Source: Actinophytocola algeriensis
GTDB lineage: Bacteria > Actinomycetota > Actinomycetes > Mycobacteriales > Pseudonocardiaceae
Assembly: GCF_014203735.1 (NCBI RefSeq)
Contig: NZ_JACHJQ010000005.1
Span: 186,001 to 250,000, forward strand
Direction of reading: 5' to 3'
DNA: 64,000 nt
In this document: positions 9,047 to 17,940 of the stretch, piece by piece
Layout: each line of letters begins with the position of its first letter
Numbering within the stretch: the first letter of the stretch is position 1
Translations under genes and position numbers: made by a program
Notes under the pieces: generated by a model
Told to the model about the DNA's origin: nothing
Databases searched by the model: none
The model's input: only the letters and a program-made list of their open reading frames with translations

Positions 9047-10855
9047 ATGGATGGGTGGGTCGGGTCGGGTATGGACTCCGGTGCGCGAGTGCGGTGGCTG
9101 CGGGCGCTGGCCGAGGTGGGACTGGGCGCGCGGCCGGACAGTGGCATGGAGTGGGTCGCGCACCGGGTGTGTGAGCTCTTACGGGTCCCGATCGCGGTGG
9201 TGTCGTTCGCGCTCGCCGATCGTCAGGTGTTCCCCGGGTTGTGCGGTCCGCCCGCGCCGTGGTCGAGCAGACGGGAGGCGCCGCTGCGCCACTCGTTGTG
9301 CGAACGGGTGGTGGCGGCAGGCGAGCCCGTGGTGGTCGAGGACCGCGCCATCGACGAGTTCGGGGGCGCCGCGTACGCGGGGATGCCGCTCACCGCGGAG
9401 GACGGCACGGTCCTGGGTGCGCTGTGCGTGATCGACACCGAGCCGCGCGCGTGGACACCGGCGGAACTGGCCGTCCTGCGTGACATGGCGCGGATGTGCG
9501 TCACCGAGTTGCGGTTGCGGCTGGCCCGCCACGACGCCGAGGTCGAACGTGCCCGCAGTGACGACCTGCAGAGCAGGCTGTCGCAGGCGTTGTTGCGGGC
9601 GCAGCTGCTGCTCACCGCGTCGCAGGCGCTCAGTGACGTGGCGAGCGTGACCGGGCTGCGGGACCAGATCGCCGACCTGGTCATCGGCGACCTGAAGGCG
9701 ACGAGGGTGGCGCTGGTCATCACCCAGGACCTCGGGGAGCGGACCCGGCTGGAGGACCAGCGGGAAACCGGACCGGAGGCGCGCCACGACGTCCCGCGCG
9801 GGCAGTGGGACGAGTTCGACGTGGCCGCCTCGAGCCTGGTCGCCCGCGCGGTGCGTGATCGGCGGCTCGTGCACATCGCCGACCTGCGGATCGACCTCGA
9901 CGGTGCCGTCGAGCCGGACGATCAGGCCGCCTACCTCGCACGCGGCGCCGCGGCGGTGATGTGCGTGCCGGTCCTCGACTCGTCCGGGGTGCTCGGCGTG
10001 CTGGAGCTGACCTGGGACGAGCCGCACGAGCACGACCCGATGGAGCACGCCGTCGTCGCGACCATCGCCGGGTACGTCGGTGCCGCGCTGCAGCGCGCCC
10101 GCTTCCTGCAGCACCGGATCAGCGTCGCGCGGGACCTGCAGGAAGCGATGCTCACGGACCTGCCCGACCTGCCGGGCCTGCGGCTCGCCGCCCGGTACCT
10201 CCCGGCGGACGCCGACGAACAGGTCGGCGGTGACTGGTACGACGCGTTTCCCCTCACCGGGCAGGACGGTGTGGTGGCGGTGGTGGTCGGTGACGTGATG
10301 GGGCACGACATCGAGGCCGCCGCCCACATGGGACAGCTGCGCGCGATGCTGCGCCAGGCCTGCTGGCAGGAACGGAACACACCGGCGGGCGCGGTGACCG
10401 CCCTCGACCACGCCGTGACCGGACTGGAAGAAGGCGCGTCCGGCACCGCGGTGGTCGCCTACCTGGTTCCCGCCGAGGACGGCGGCCGCGAACTGGTGTG
10501 GACCAACGCGGGCCACCCGCCCCCGATCCTGGTCGACCCCGACGGCAGCACCCGGATCCTGCGCCAACACGACCACCTCATCGGCTTCACCGACAGTTTC
10601 CGGGGCACCCGCCGGGACGCGCGCACCACCCTCGTCCCCGGCGCCACCCTGCTCCTCTACACCGACGGGCTCGTCGAACGCCAGAGCGGCACGATGGACG
10701 AGGAGATCGCGAACCTCGCCGCGTCCGCCGCGGCCGCGAAGACGACGGACCCCGGCCACCTCATCGACGTGGTGCTGAGGAGAACCGCGGACAGGTACCG
10801 CTTCGACGACGTCGTCCTGCTGGCGGTGCACATCCCGGCACACCCCGAGCCGTGA
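9047..10855 (+). CDS. GAF-GAF-SpoIIE (RsbU-like PP2C) phosphatase
   Basis: About 602 residues. The first GAF-like sensor (~30-170) contains PLRHSLCERVVAAGEPVVVE and GALCVIDTEPRAW. The second GAF (~190-350) contains AAYLARGAAAVMCVPVLDSS. The C-terminal SpoIIE phosphatase (~375-600) has QVGGDWYDAF, VVVGDVMGHDIEAA, VWTNAGHPPPIL, LLLYTDGLVER and RFDDVVLLAV, the PP2C metal-binding signatures. Such proteins dephosphorylate anti-anti-sigma factors, so a role in partner switching is expected; no STAS or RsbW-type partner is adjacent. The start is uncertain between 9047, 9071 and GTG 9032; none has a good ribosome site. Confidence 0.85.
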   Translation: MDGWVGSGMDSGARVRWLRALAEVGLGARPDSGMEWVAHRVCELLRVPIAVVSFALADRQVFPGLCGPPAPWSSRREAPLRHSLCERVVAAGEPVVVEDRAIDEFGGAAYAGMPLTAEDGTVLGALCVIDTEPRAWTPAELAVLRDMARMCVTELRLRLARHDAEVERARSDDLQSRLSQALLRAQLLLTASQALSDVASVTGLRDQIADLVIGDLKATRVALVITQDLGERTRLEDQRETGPEARHDVPRGQWDEFDVAASSLVARAVRDRRLVHIADLRIDLDGAVEPDDQAAYLARGAAAVMCVPVLDSSGVLGVLELTWDEPHEHDPMEHAVVATIAGYVGAALQRARFLQHRISVARDLQEAMLTDLPDLPGLRLAARYLPADADEQVGGDWYDAFPLTGQDGVVAVVVGDVMGHDIEAAAHMGQLRAMLRQACWQERNTPAGAVTALDHAVTGLEEGASGTAVVAYLVPAEDGGRELVWTNAGHPPPILVDPDGSTRILRQHDHLIGFTDSFRGTRRDARTTLVPGATLLLYTDGLVERQSGTMDEEIANLAASAAAAKTTDPGHLIDVVLRRTADRYRFDDVVLLAVHIPAHPEP

Positions 10856-10947
10856 CCGGGTAGCTTGCGAGACCCGCGATGCCGGGCCCGCCGATCCTGG
10901 GCCGGATTGGTGGCAACCGGCCCATGCGGGCCGGAGTTTGAAAGGGC

Positions 10948-11475
10948 ATGCGGATGTTCGCGAGCTTCGACGAGTTCGTCGAGGACAGGTCCACTGCCCT
11001 GCTGCGCACCGCGTTCCTGCTCACCGGGGATCGCGGGCATGCCGAGGACCTGCTCCAGACGACGCTGCTGCGCACCTTGCGGCGGTGGGCCAAGGCGCGG
11101 ACCGCGCCGGAGGCCTATGCACGGCGCGTCCTGGTGAACCTGTCCAAGGACCGCCTCCGGGCCCGGGGGAGACGGCCACCGGAGACGGCGATGCCGCCCG
11201 ACGTGACCGGGCTGCCCTCGGTCGACGCCGGGTACGACCAGGTCGCCGATCGGCGGGTGGTGTCCGACGCGCTCGCGAAGCTGGCCCTCCGGCAGCGGCA
11301 GGTGGTCGTGCTGCGGTTCGTCGAGGACCTGTCGGTGGAGCAGACCGCCGACCTGCTCGGGTGCTCGGCCGGGACGGTCAAGTCGCAGACCGCCCGCGCG
11401 CTCACCAGGTTGCGTGAGCTGCTCGCCGATTTCCACGGATCACAGACCGCGAAGGAGGTTACCGATGTCCGGTGA
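10948..11475 (+). CDS. SigE-family ECF RNA polymerase sigma factor
   Basis: 175 residues. It has the typical opening of the actinobacterial SigE family (FASFDEFVEDRSTALLRTAF, then LLTGDRGHAEDLLQTTLLR) and a region 4 with LALRQRQVVVLRFVEDLSVE and CSAGTVKSQTARALTRL. GAAAGGG precedes the ATG. The stop overlaps the start of the next gene by 11 bases, a translational coupling common for these sigma factors and their membrane partners. A CCGGCCC-N4-GGGCCGG inverted repeat at 10917-10934 lies in the leader. Confidence 0.9.
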   Translation: MRMFASFDEFVEDRSTALLRTAFLLTGDRGHAEDLLQTTLLRTLRRWAKARTAPEAYARRVLVNLSKDRLRARGRRPPETAMPPDVTGLPSVDAGYDQVADRRVVSDALAKLALRQRQVVVLRFVEDLSVEQTADLLGCSAGTVKSQTARALTRLRELLADFHGSQTAKEVTDVR

Positions 11476-12412
11476 TGAGGAGTTCGGCCGCACGGTCGGC
11501 GATCGTCTGCGCGACGAGGTGGCCGGCATCTATGCCGACCGCGACCTGGTTCGAGCGGTGCGCAAGCGGTCCCGGCGGCGTTCCTGGACGATCCGGGCGT
11601 CGATCGGCGCGCCACTGGTCGCCGCCGCGGCGGCCGCTGCCGTGCTGGTGACCACCTCGGGGTCCGGCGTCACCACGACCGACCCGACGCCGCCACGCGG
11701 TGGGCAGGCCGCGCCGCCCGCGACCACGACCCAGCCGCGCGTGGAGAACCTCGCGCACGTGCGGGACATGACCATCCAGGCGCTGCGCTCGGCGGAGCAC
11801 TACGTCATCCACGAGAAGAACATGCTGGACACCGGCTACCTCGAGTACTGGACGGACCGGGCGACCCACCGCTATCGCGTGGACAACTACAGCGCGATCG
11901 TCCAGTCCGAACAGGAGGTGGAGCCGGGGCCGGGAGACGTGTTCACGGCCCCCCCGATCCCGGACGAGCCGCCGACGGGCCCCATTCACCGGACCCAGTC
12001 CATCGCCGGTGACGGCCCGCCGGGCGACATCCACTACACCTATGTCGACTACGAGCGGAAGACCTGGTCCACCAGTCACGACACGGAGCCGCCGCTGCCG
12101 CTCGAGGTGCCCGACATCCTCGACGCGGACGCGCTCAAGCAGGCGATCGACGAGGGCCGGATGGAACTGATCGGCGCCGAGGCCATCGACGGCAAGCCGA
12201 CCCACCACCTCCGCCTGTTCGCCACCCGCCGCGGGTACCAGATCGACCTGTGGGTGGACAGCACGTCCTACCTGCCGGTGCGGGAGACCTCGACGGTGAT
12301 CGACGGTCCCGACAAGCCCGTGATGACCAGCGACTACACCTGGTTGCCTCGGACCGAGGAGAACCTGGCGAAGCTGGAACTGACACCGCCGCCGGACTTC
12401 GTCCGGGAGTAG
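11465..12412 (+). CDS. Membrane-anchored partner of the SigE-family sigma factor (probable anti-sigma)
   Basis: 315 residues. The first ~40 are hydrophilic and basic (FGRTVGDRLRDEVAGIYADR, AVRKRSRRRSW), then one transmembrane helix (IGAPLVAAAAAAAVLVTTS) and a ~250-residue external domain with repeated acidic and aromatic patches (HYVIHEKNMLDTGYLEYW, YQIDLWVDSTSYLPVRETST). No catalytic motif is visible. The start at 11465 is set by AAGGAGG at 11451-11457 and overlaps the sigma gene. The arrangement suggests it restrains that sigma factor; this is inferred from context. Confidence 0.7.
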   Translation: MSGDEEFGRTVGDRLRDEVAGIYADRDLVRAVRKRSRRRSWTIRASIGAPLVAAAAAAAVLVTTSGSGVTTTDPTPPRGGQAAPPATTTQPRVENLAHVRDMTIQALRSAEHYVIHEKNMLDTGYLEYWTDRATHRYRVDNYSAIVQSEQEVEPGPGDVFTAPPIPDEPPTGPIHRTQSIAGDGPPGDIHYTYVDYERKTWSTSHDTEPPLPLEVPDILDADALKQAIDEGRMELIGAEAIDGKPTHHLRLFATRRGYQIDLWVDSTSYLPVRETSTVIDGPDKPVMTSDYTWLPRTEENLAKLELTPPPDFVRE

Positions 12413-12425
12413 GGGTCCGAACAGG

Positions 12426-12457
12426 ACGGTGCGCGGCGCCCCGGCGCCGCGCACCGT
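12426..12457. terminator. Strong hairpin terminator
   Basis: ACGGTGCGCGGCGCC at 12426-12440 pairs perfectly over 15 bp with 12443-12457 around a 2-base loop, followed by TTCTTG. It lies 13 bases after the stop at 12412 and separates the sigma operon from the rhamnosidase. Confidence 0.8.
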
Positions 12458-12523
12458 TCTTGCGCGGGTTCAGCATCCGAATGGCCGAATCCTGAGCAGC
12501 GAAACCTGCGTTACCCTCCGAAC

Positions 12524-12534
12524 TGAAACGTTCA
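12524..12534. promoter_or_regulatory. Candidate LacI-type operator upstream of the rhamnosidase
   Basis: TGAAACGTTCA has TGAA/TTCA arms with a central ACG, 16 bases before the GTG start. It shares TGAAAC with four copies in the LacI/GH30 intergenic region at 19.87-19.98 kb, so the same LacI protein may control both. This is inference from motif sharing. Confidence 0.4.
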
Positions 12535-12549
12535 AATACTGGAGGCCCG

Positions 12550-15500
12550 GTGTCGGCAGCGCTGCCTTTCCCCGCCCCTGTCCGCCGAACGAAGCGGGTC
12601 TGGCTCGCCGCCGCGCTCGCACTGGTGTTGATCGTGACCGGCTCGGTCGCCGCGGGGGCGGATCGCGGGCCACGGGACGTCCGGCTGAGCGGCCTCGCCG
12701 TCGAGAAGAAGGTCCAGCCGGTCGGCATCGACCTGCGCCACCCGCGGTTCTCCTGGGTCATCGAGACGCGGGCGCGCGGGGTCGAGCAGCGGTCCTACCG
12801 GCTGCGGGTCTCGAGCGCGGGTGGTGGCCGGCCCGTGTGGGACAGCGGTGTGGTCCGCTCCCGGGAGTCGGCCAACGTGGAGTACCGGGGCCCGGCGCTG
12901 GCGGCCGCCACCGACTACACCTGGCACGTGGACGTCGTGACGACGCATGGCGAGGCCGCGGCGGACGCCACGTTCCGGACCGGCCTGCCCGCGCAGCGGG
13001 ACTGGGCGGGCAGCACGTGGATCGGCAACGAGCGCGTGCCGGACGAGGCGACCGACCTGACCTTCGCCGGCGCGTCGTGGATCTGGACGCCGGGGAACAG
13101 CGCACCGGGGGAGGACCGCGCCTTCCGCGCGACCCGGGTCAGCCCCGACGGCAGGACCGCGACGGGCGTCGAGGTCCTGATCACCGCGGACGACGCGTAC
13201 GAACTCCTGCTCAACGGCACCGAGATCGGCGCGACCGAGGCGACCGAGAACAGCTGGCAGCAGTCACAGCTCCACCGGGCCGCGGCGGCACCCGACCGCA
13301 ACGTGCTCGCGGTGCGGGTGCGCAACGGCGCCGACTCGCCCGGCGGGCTGATCGCCGTGGTTCGACTGTCCTATGCGGACGGAACCGTCGAGACGTTCAC
13401 CACCGGCACCGGCTGGAAGGCGACCGCGGGCGTGCCGGACGGCTTCGCCGGTCCCGGCTTCGACGACTCCGGCTGGGACAGCGCGGCGGTGTTGACCACC
13501 TACGGCGGTGCCCCGTGGGGCAGCCAGGTGCGGCCGCCGAAGCAGACCCCCAGGCCCGCGCCCCTGCTGCGGCGTGAGTTCGAGGTGGGCAAGCGGGTCC
13601 GCGACGCCACGCTCTACCTCGCCGCCGGCGGGTACGCGAACGTGTCACTCAACGGCAGGCCTGCGAGTGACGAGGTGCTGTCGCCCGGGTTCACCGACTA
13701 CGACGACACCGTCCAGTACACCGCGATCGACCTGACGAAGGCGTTGCGGCCGGGCACCAACACGCTCGGGATGGAGCTGGGCCGCGGCTTCTACGGCATG
13801 ACCGGCGGCAACGTGTGGCGGTGGGAGTCCCCGCCGTGGCACGACGACCCGGTCGTGCGCGCGGTGCTGCACATCGAGTACACCGACGGCAGCACCGAAC
13901 GCGTCGGCACCGACGACTCCTGGCGGATCCACGACGGCCCGACGGTCTTCGACGACCTGTACGCGGGCGAGACCTACGATGCGCGGAAGGTCCAGCCGGG
14001 CTACGACACCACCCGCTTCGACGACAGCGGGTGGGCGCGGGCGAGCGAGGTGCCCGGACCGCGCGGTGTGCTCGTCAACCAGCGCCAGCAGCCGATCCGC
14101 GTCACCGGGTCGCTGCCCGCCGTGGAGATCACCGAACCGGTCGCCGGCACGTACGTGGTCAAGTTCCCCCGGGTGATCGCGGGCTGGGTGCGGTTCACCG
14201 CCAGTGGTCCCGCTGGCACGACGATCCGCGCCGCCCACGGCGAGAAACTCACGGCCGACGGCCGCGTGAACATGAGCAACAACGGCGGTTTCCAGTCCGG
14301 CTTCCAGTCCGACCACTTCGTCCTCGCGGGCACGGGCAAGCCCGAGTCGTGGGAGCCCCGGTTCTCCTACAAGGGTTTCCAGTACCTCGAGGTGACCGGC
14401 TGGCCGGGTGGCACACCGCCGCTGTCGGCCTTCACCGCGAAGGTGGTGCACACCGACGCCGAGGAGACCGGCACGTTCGACAGCTCCAGCGACACCATGA
14501 ACCGCACGCACCGCGCGGTGGTCGACACGCTGCTGAACAACATCCACGGCATCCCCACCGACACGCCGATGTTCGAGAAGAACGGCTGGACCGGCGACGC
14601 CGCACTGGGCGCCGAGATGTTCATGACGAACCTCGACACGCACGAACTGTTCGCGAAGTGGATGCGGGACCTGCGGGAGACCAGGGATGTCGAGGGCAGG
14701 CCGATGGTGATCGCGCCCAGCTCCGGCGACTGGGGCCGGTGGGGCGTGGCCCCGCCGTGGCACTCGGCGTACGTGCTGATCCCGTGGTGGCTGTACCAGT
14801 ACGGCGGTGACAGCAGGGTGCTGCGGGAGAACTACGACGGCATGAAGGCCTACGTGGACCTGGAGTACGGCCGGACCGACGGCGGGATCGTGCCCGATCC
14901 CCGGCTCGGCGACTGGGTGAGCCCGGAGGCGAGCCCCGGCGGCGGCAACGCACCGGAGGACCTGCGTGTCTCCGGGACCGCCTACCTGTACGTGATGCTC
15001 ACGTCGATGCGCCGCAGCGCGGAGTTCCTCGGCAAGGACGCGGACGCCGCGCTGTTCGCGCGGCACGCCGCCGTGGTGAAGGACGCGTTCAACGCCACCT
15101 TCCTCGACCGCGGCGCAGGCCACTACCGCGGGGTCGGCGACCGCGGCTACCGGCAGACGCACAACGTGCTCGCGGTGGCGTTCGGCCTGACACCGGACGA
15201 GGCGACCACCAGCAGCACGGTCGACAGCATCGTGGCGGACGTGCGCGCCAGGGGGACGAAGCTCAACACCGGCGTGCTGGGCACGAAGTACCTGCTGCCG
15301 GTGCTGACCGAGCACGGGCACGCGGACGTCGCCTACGAGCTCGCCGAGCAGAAGGAGTACCCGAGCTGGGGCTTCATGCTGGAGAACGGTGCCACGTCGA
15401 TGTGGGAGCACTGGGCGCTGGCGGCCCGCTCCCGGGGGCACTACTTCCTCGGCACCGTCGACGACTGGTTCTACCAGTACGCCGCCGGGATCCGGCCGTC

Positions 15501-15816
15501 GCAGGAGACCGGCTACCGCGACATCACGATCGCGCCCGCGGTCACCGAACAGCTGAGCAGGGCGAAGGCCACGACCAGGACACCGTATGGCCAGGTCGGC
15601 GTCGACTGGCACCGCACCGGCGACGCACTGACGATCACGGTCACGATTCCGGTCGGCGCCAAGGCGACCGTGCACCTGCCGGGACAGCGGTCCGCGGTCA
15701 CCGAAGGCGGACGTCCGCTCGCATCTGCCGGCGGCGTCGGCAAGGTGTCCGAGAAGGACGGTGAGGTGCTGGTGGCGGTCGGCTCCGGCCGGTACACCTT
15801 CCGCGTGCGGCGCTGA
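12550..15816 (+). CDS. Secreted GH78 alpha-L-rhamnosidase
   Basis: 1088 residues, with an N-terminal signal or anchor helix (VWLAAALALVLIVTGSVAAG). The order is the standard GH78 layout: Ig-like N domain (LSGLAVEKKVQPVGI, PRFSWVI), Bac_rhamnosid_N with jelly-roll parts, then the (alpha/alpha)6 barrel and a C-terminal beta domain. The barrel carries PTDTPMFEKNGWTGDA, where D and E match the catalytic acid region of GH78, and the late MWEHW matches the general-base region. It should release terminal L-rhamnose from plant or microbial glycans outside the cell. GTG at 12550 has GGAGG 4 bases upstream. A candidate LacI operator precedes it. Confidence 0.9.
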   Translation: MSAALPFPAPVRRTKRVWLAAALALVLIVTGSVAAGADRGPRDVRLSGLAVEKKVQPVGIDLRHPRFSWVIETRARGVEQRSYRLRVSSAGGGRPVWDSGVVRSRESANVEYRGPALAAATDYTWHVDVVTTHGEAAADATFRTGLPAQRDWAGSTWIGNERVPDEATDLTFAGASWIWTPGNSAPGEDRAFRATRVSPDGRTATGVEVLITADDAYELLLNGTEIGATEATENSWQQSQLHRAAAAPDRNVLAVRVRNGADSPGGLIAVVRLSYADGTVETFTTGTGWKATAGVPDGFAGPGFDDSGWDSAAVLTTYGGAPWGSQVRPPKQTPRPAPLLRREFEVGKRVRDATLYLAAGGYANVSLNGRPASDEVLSPGFTDYDDTVQYTAIDLTKALRPGTNTLGMELGRGFYGMTGGNVWRWESPPWHDDPVVRAVLHIEYTDGSTERVGTDDSWRIHDGPTVFDDLYAGETYDARKVQPGYDTTRFDDSGWARASEVPGPRGVLVNQRQQPIRVTGSLPAVEITEPVAGTYVVKFPRVIAGWVRFTASGPAGTTIRAAHGEKLTADGRVNMSNNGGFQSGFQSDHFVLAGTGKPESWEPRFSYKGFQYLEVTGWPGGTPPLSAFTAKVVHTDAEETGTFDSSSDTMNRTHRAVVDTLLNNIHGIPTDTPMFEKNGWTGDAALGAEMFMTNLDTHELFAKWMRDLRETRDVEGRPMVIAPSSGDWGRWGVAPPWHSAYVLIPWWLYQYGGDSRVLRENYDGMKAYVDLEYGRTDGGIVPDPRLGDWVSPEASPGGGNAPEDLRVSGTAYLYVMLTSMRRSAEFLGKDADAALFARHAAVVKDAFNATFLDRGAGHYRGVGDRGYRQTHNVLAVAFGLTPDEATTSSTVDSIVADVRARGTKLNTGVLGTKYLLPVLTEHGHADVAYELAEQKEYPSWGFMLENGATSMWEHWALAARSRGHYFLGTVDDWFYQYAAGIRPSQETGYRDITIAPAVTEQLSRAKATTRTPYGQVGVDWHRTGDALTITVTIPVGAKATVHLPGQRSAVTEGGRPLASAGGVGKVSEKDGEVLVAVGSGRYTFRVRR

Positions 15817-15829
15817 GGTCAGCGTGCGA

Positions 15830-15856
15830 CCCGGGCCCGCTTGGCGCGGGCCCGGG
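15830..15856. terminator. Hairpin terminator after the rhamnosidase
   Basis: CCCGGGCCCGC at 15830-15840 pairs perfectly with 15846-15856 around a 5-base loop, 13 bases after the rhamnosidase stop. No T-run follows. Confidence 0.65.
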
Positions 15857-15983
15857 CGGGCGTTGGCGGCGGGGCGGTGAGCCGGTGTGGCCAGGCGAAG
15901 GTCAGGACCTCGTGCCGGTGAGCGTGCGGGCGTTGGCCCGCAGCACGCGGTCGCTGACCCCACCCGCCTCCCACAAGGGTTTA

Positions 15984-16023
15984 CCTGACGGTGACGGTCG
16001 TGGCCCCGGCCGTCACCGTCAGG
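15984..16023. terminator. Inverted repeat downstream of the GH30 operon
   Basis: CCTGACGGTGACGG at 15984-15997 pairs perfectly over 14 bp with 16010-16023. On the minus strand it starts 7 bases after the stop of the GH30-CBM13 gene, so it is a plausible terminator. The same bases read on the minus strand as a GC3-rich tail SLTVTAGATTVTVR followed by TAA, which may be a relic of a lost gene end. Confidence 0.5.
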
Positions 16024-16030
16024 CTCGGGG

Positions 16031-17890
16031 TCAGGCAGGCACCGTCCACTTCTGGTTGGCGCCGCCGGTGCAGGACCAGATCTGGAGCTTCGCGCCGTTG
16101 GCGGTGTTGTTGTCCCGCACGTCGAGGCACTTACCGCTGCCCACGTTGACCAGATCGCCGTTCGACGAGGGCGTCCACCGCTGGTTGGCGCCGCCGAAGC
16201 AGTCCCACAGCTGCACCGCGGTGCCGTCCGCGGTGCCGTTGCCGGTCACGTCCAGGCACTTGCCCAGGCCGCGGACCGTCCCGTCGGAGGCGAGGGTCCA
16301 CTGCTGGTTCGGGCCGGACGTGCACGTCCACAGCTGTGGCTGGTTGCCGTTGGCGGTCGAGCCGTCGGTGACGTCCAGGCACTTGCCGCCGAGGCCCGTG
16401 ATGGGACCGGTCCGGCCCTCTGGCGGGTTGGTGCCGCCGTTGCCCGGCCAGGTGAAGGTCGCCATCGCGCCACCGGCCAGCTGGTAGCCGAACGTCTGAC
16501 CGCCGTAGGACACCTGGAAGTTCTGCGTGCCACCGCTGTTGAGCGCGACGAGCACGATCGTGCCGTCCGGGTTGCGGAACGCGACGTTCTGGATGCCGCC
16601 CTCGCCGTAGCCGGTCGAGTCGATCCGCACCGCGCCGGGCGGCACGAACTTGCTCAGGTGCCCGAGCACGTAGTACTCGGCGTTGTACGTGACGCTGCTG
16701 CCGTTCGTCGTCACGACGCCCGTGCAGTTGCCGCAGCTGCCGATGACCGGGCCGTTGTTGCCGTCCAGCGCCAGGTTCCACGTCGTGACCGTGCGGGCCC
16801 AGTTGCGGGTGGTGCCGATCGCCAGGTTGATGCCCTGCCAGCGCAGCGTGTCGCGGAAGGTCGCCGCGTCGTTGGCCGACTCTGTGCCGGAGCACTCGGT
16901 GAAGAAGATCTCCTTGTTCGGCTGGGCGTTGTGCACCACCGACTGTCCACTCGGGTTGCCGCCGTAGCAGTGCCACGCCGACCCGACCACGTTGTTCCCC
17001 GCGCCGTTGTTGACCTGCTGCGGGTAGTTCGTGTCGTCCCAGTTGTGGTCGTAGCCGAGCAGCTTCGCGTTCTGCCCGGCCGCACGCAGCTTCGGCACCA
17101 GGTTGTTGATGATGTTGACCTGCTGCTGGGCCGGCATCAGCATGCCCGGGTAGCCGGGCGGGGAGAAGTTCGGCTCGTTCTGCACGCTCAGGTAGTCGAT
17201 CGGCGCGCCGGCGGCCCCGTACGCCTGCGTGAACTTGACGAGGTAGTCGGCGTACACCCCGATCTGGTCGTCGCGCAGTGAGCCGCCGATGAGGTTGTTG
17301 TTGTTCTTCATCCACGCTGGCGCGCTCCACGGCGACGCCATGATCGACAGCGTGGGGTTCAGCTGCCGCGCCTGCCGGACCAGCGGCAGGATGTACGCGT
17401 TGTCGTGCGCGACGGAGAACCGCGACAGGCTCGGGTCGGGTGCGCCGTCGTTGTAGGTGTAGAAGCTGCGCGAGAAGTCCGTCGCGCCGATCGGCTGTCG
17501 AAGGAAGCTCATGCCGACGCCGCTGTCCGGGTTGAACAACGCGTTCATGATCTCGTCGCGGCGGGGTGAGTTGAACACGTTCCACGCGGCCGCGTCGGTG
17601 AACGAGGCGCCGAAGCCCACCATGGACTGGTAGGTGCTGTTCGGGTTCACCGAGATCACGGGCCCGCTGCCGCCGCCGGACCCGAACTCGACGTTTCCTT
17701 GCTGGCGCAACAGGTTGGCGCGGTCGCCGGTGGTGAGCCAGACGTTGACGGTCGGCGCCGCCGCCGCCGGTGCGGCCGGGATGGTGAGCAGCGCCCCGAC
17801 GGTGGCCGCCACCGCGGTCACGACGGCGGCCACCCTTGTTCTCGACTTCGCGGAGCTTGCGGAACGAACGTCGAACACAGTCGTCGACAT
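16031..17890 (-). CDS. Secreted GH30 glycosidase with C-terminal ricin-B lectin (CBM13)
   Basis: 619 residues. A long Sec-type signal region (VAAVVTAVAATVGALLTIPA, then APAAAA) precedes a GH30 (beta/alpha)8 barrel. The acid/base Glu is in YLSVQNEPNFS and the nucleophile Glu in IFFTECSG. SPWSAPAWMK, SAWHCYGG and MATFTWPG are family landmarks. After a GTNPPEGRT linker comes a ricin-B trefoil of three repeats (GKCLDV...QLWTC, ...QRWTP). Members hydrolyse glucosylceramide-like, beta-1,6-glucan or xylan substrates; the target is not resolved here. AAGGAGC precedes the ATG. It is second in an operon with the GH30 gene 50 bases upstream. Confidence 0.9.
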   Translation of the reverse strand: MSTTVFDVRSASSAKSRTRVAAVVTAVAATVGALLTIPAAPAAAAPTVNVWLTTGDRANLLRQQGNVEFGSGGGSGPVISVNPNSTYQSMVGFGASFTDAAAWNVFNSPRRDEIMNALFNPDSGVGMSFLRQPIGATDFSRSFYTYNDGAPDPSLSRFSVAHDNAYILPLVRQARQLNPTLSIMASPWSAPAWMKNNNNLIGGSLRDDQIGVYADYLVKFTQAYGAAGAPIDYLSVQNEPNFSPPGYPGMLMPAQQQVNIINNLVPKLRAAGQNAKLLGYDHNWDDTNYPQQVNNGAGNNVVGSAWHCYGGNPSGQSVVHNAQPNKEIFFTECSGTESANDAATFRDTLRWQGINLAIGTTRNWARTVTTWNLALDGNNGPVIGSCGNCTGVVTTNGSSVTYNAEYYVLGHLSKFVPPGAVRIDSTGYGEGGIQNVAFRNPDGTIVLVALNSGGTQNFQVSYGGQTFGYQLAGGAMATFTWPGNGGTNPPEGRTGPITGLGGKCLDVTDGSTANGNQPQLWTCTSGPNQQWTLASDGTVRGLGKCLDVTGNGTADGTAVQLWDCFGGANQRWTPSSNGDLVNVGSGKCLDVRDNNTANGAKLQIWSCTGGANQKWTVPA

Positions 17891-17916
17891 GATGCTCCTT
17901 GCAGGGTTGGGAGCAA

Positions 17917-17938
17917 TCTCCACACGGCTTTGTGGAGA
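17917..17938. repeat. Intercistronic hairpin between the two GH30 genes
   Basis: TCTCCACA at 17917-17924 pairs perfectly with TGTGGAGA at 17931-17938, within the 50-base gap between the genes. It could set differential expression, as a partial terminator or an mRNA-end protector. Confidence 0.5.
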
Positions 17939-17940
17939 AG

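Noticed and set aside
10917-10934. CCGGCCC-N4-GGGCCGG hairpin before the SigE-family gene as a riboswitch
   Set aside because: Short palindromes of G and C are expected at this base composition. There is no further conserved structure, so it is only mentioned as a leader repeat.
13645-15963. A 772-residue ORF antisense to the rhamnosidase
   Set aside because: Composition is His/Val/Arg/Gly-rich low complexity typical of the antisense shadow of a GC3-biased gene, and no domain is recognisable.
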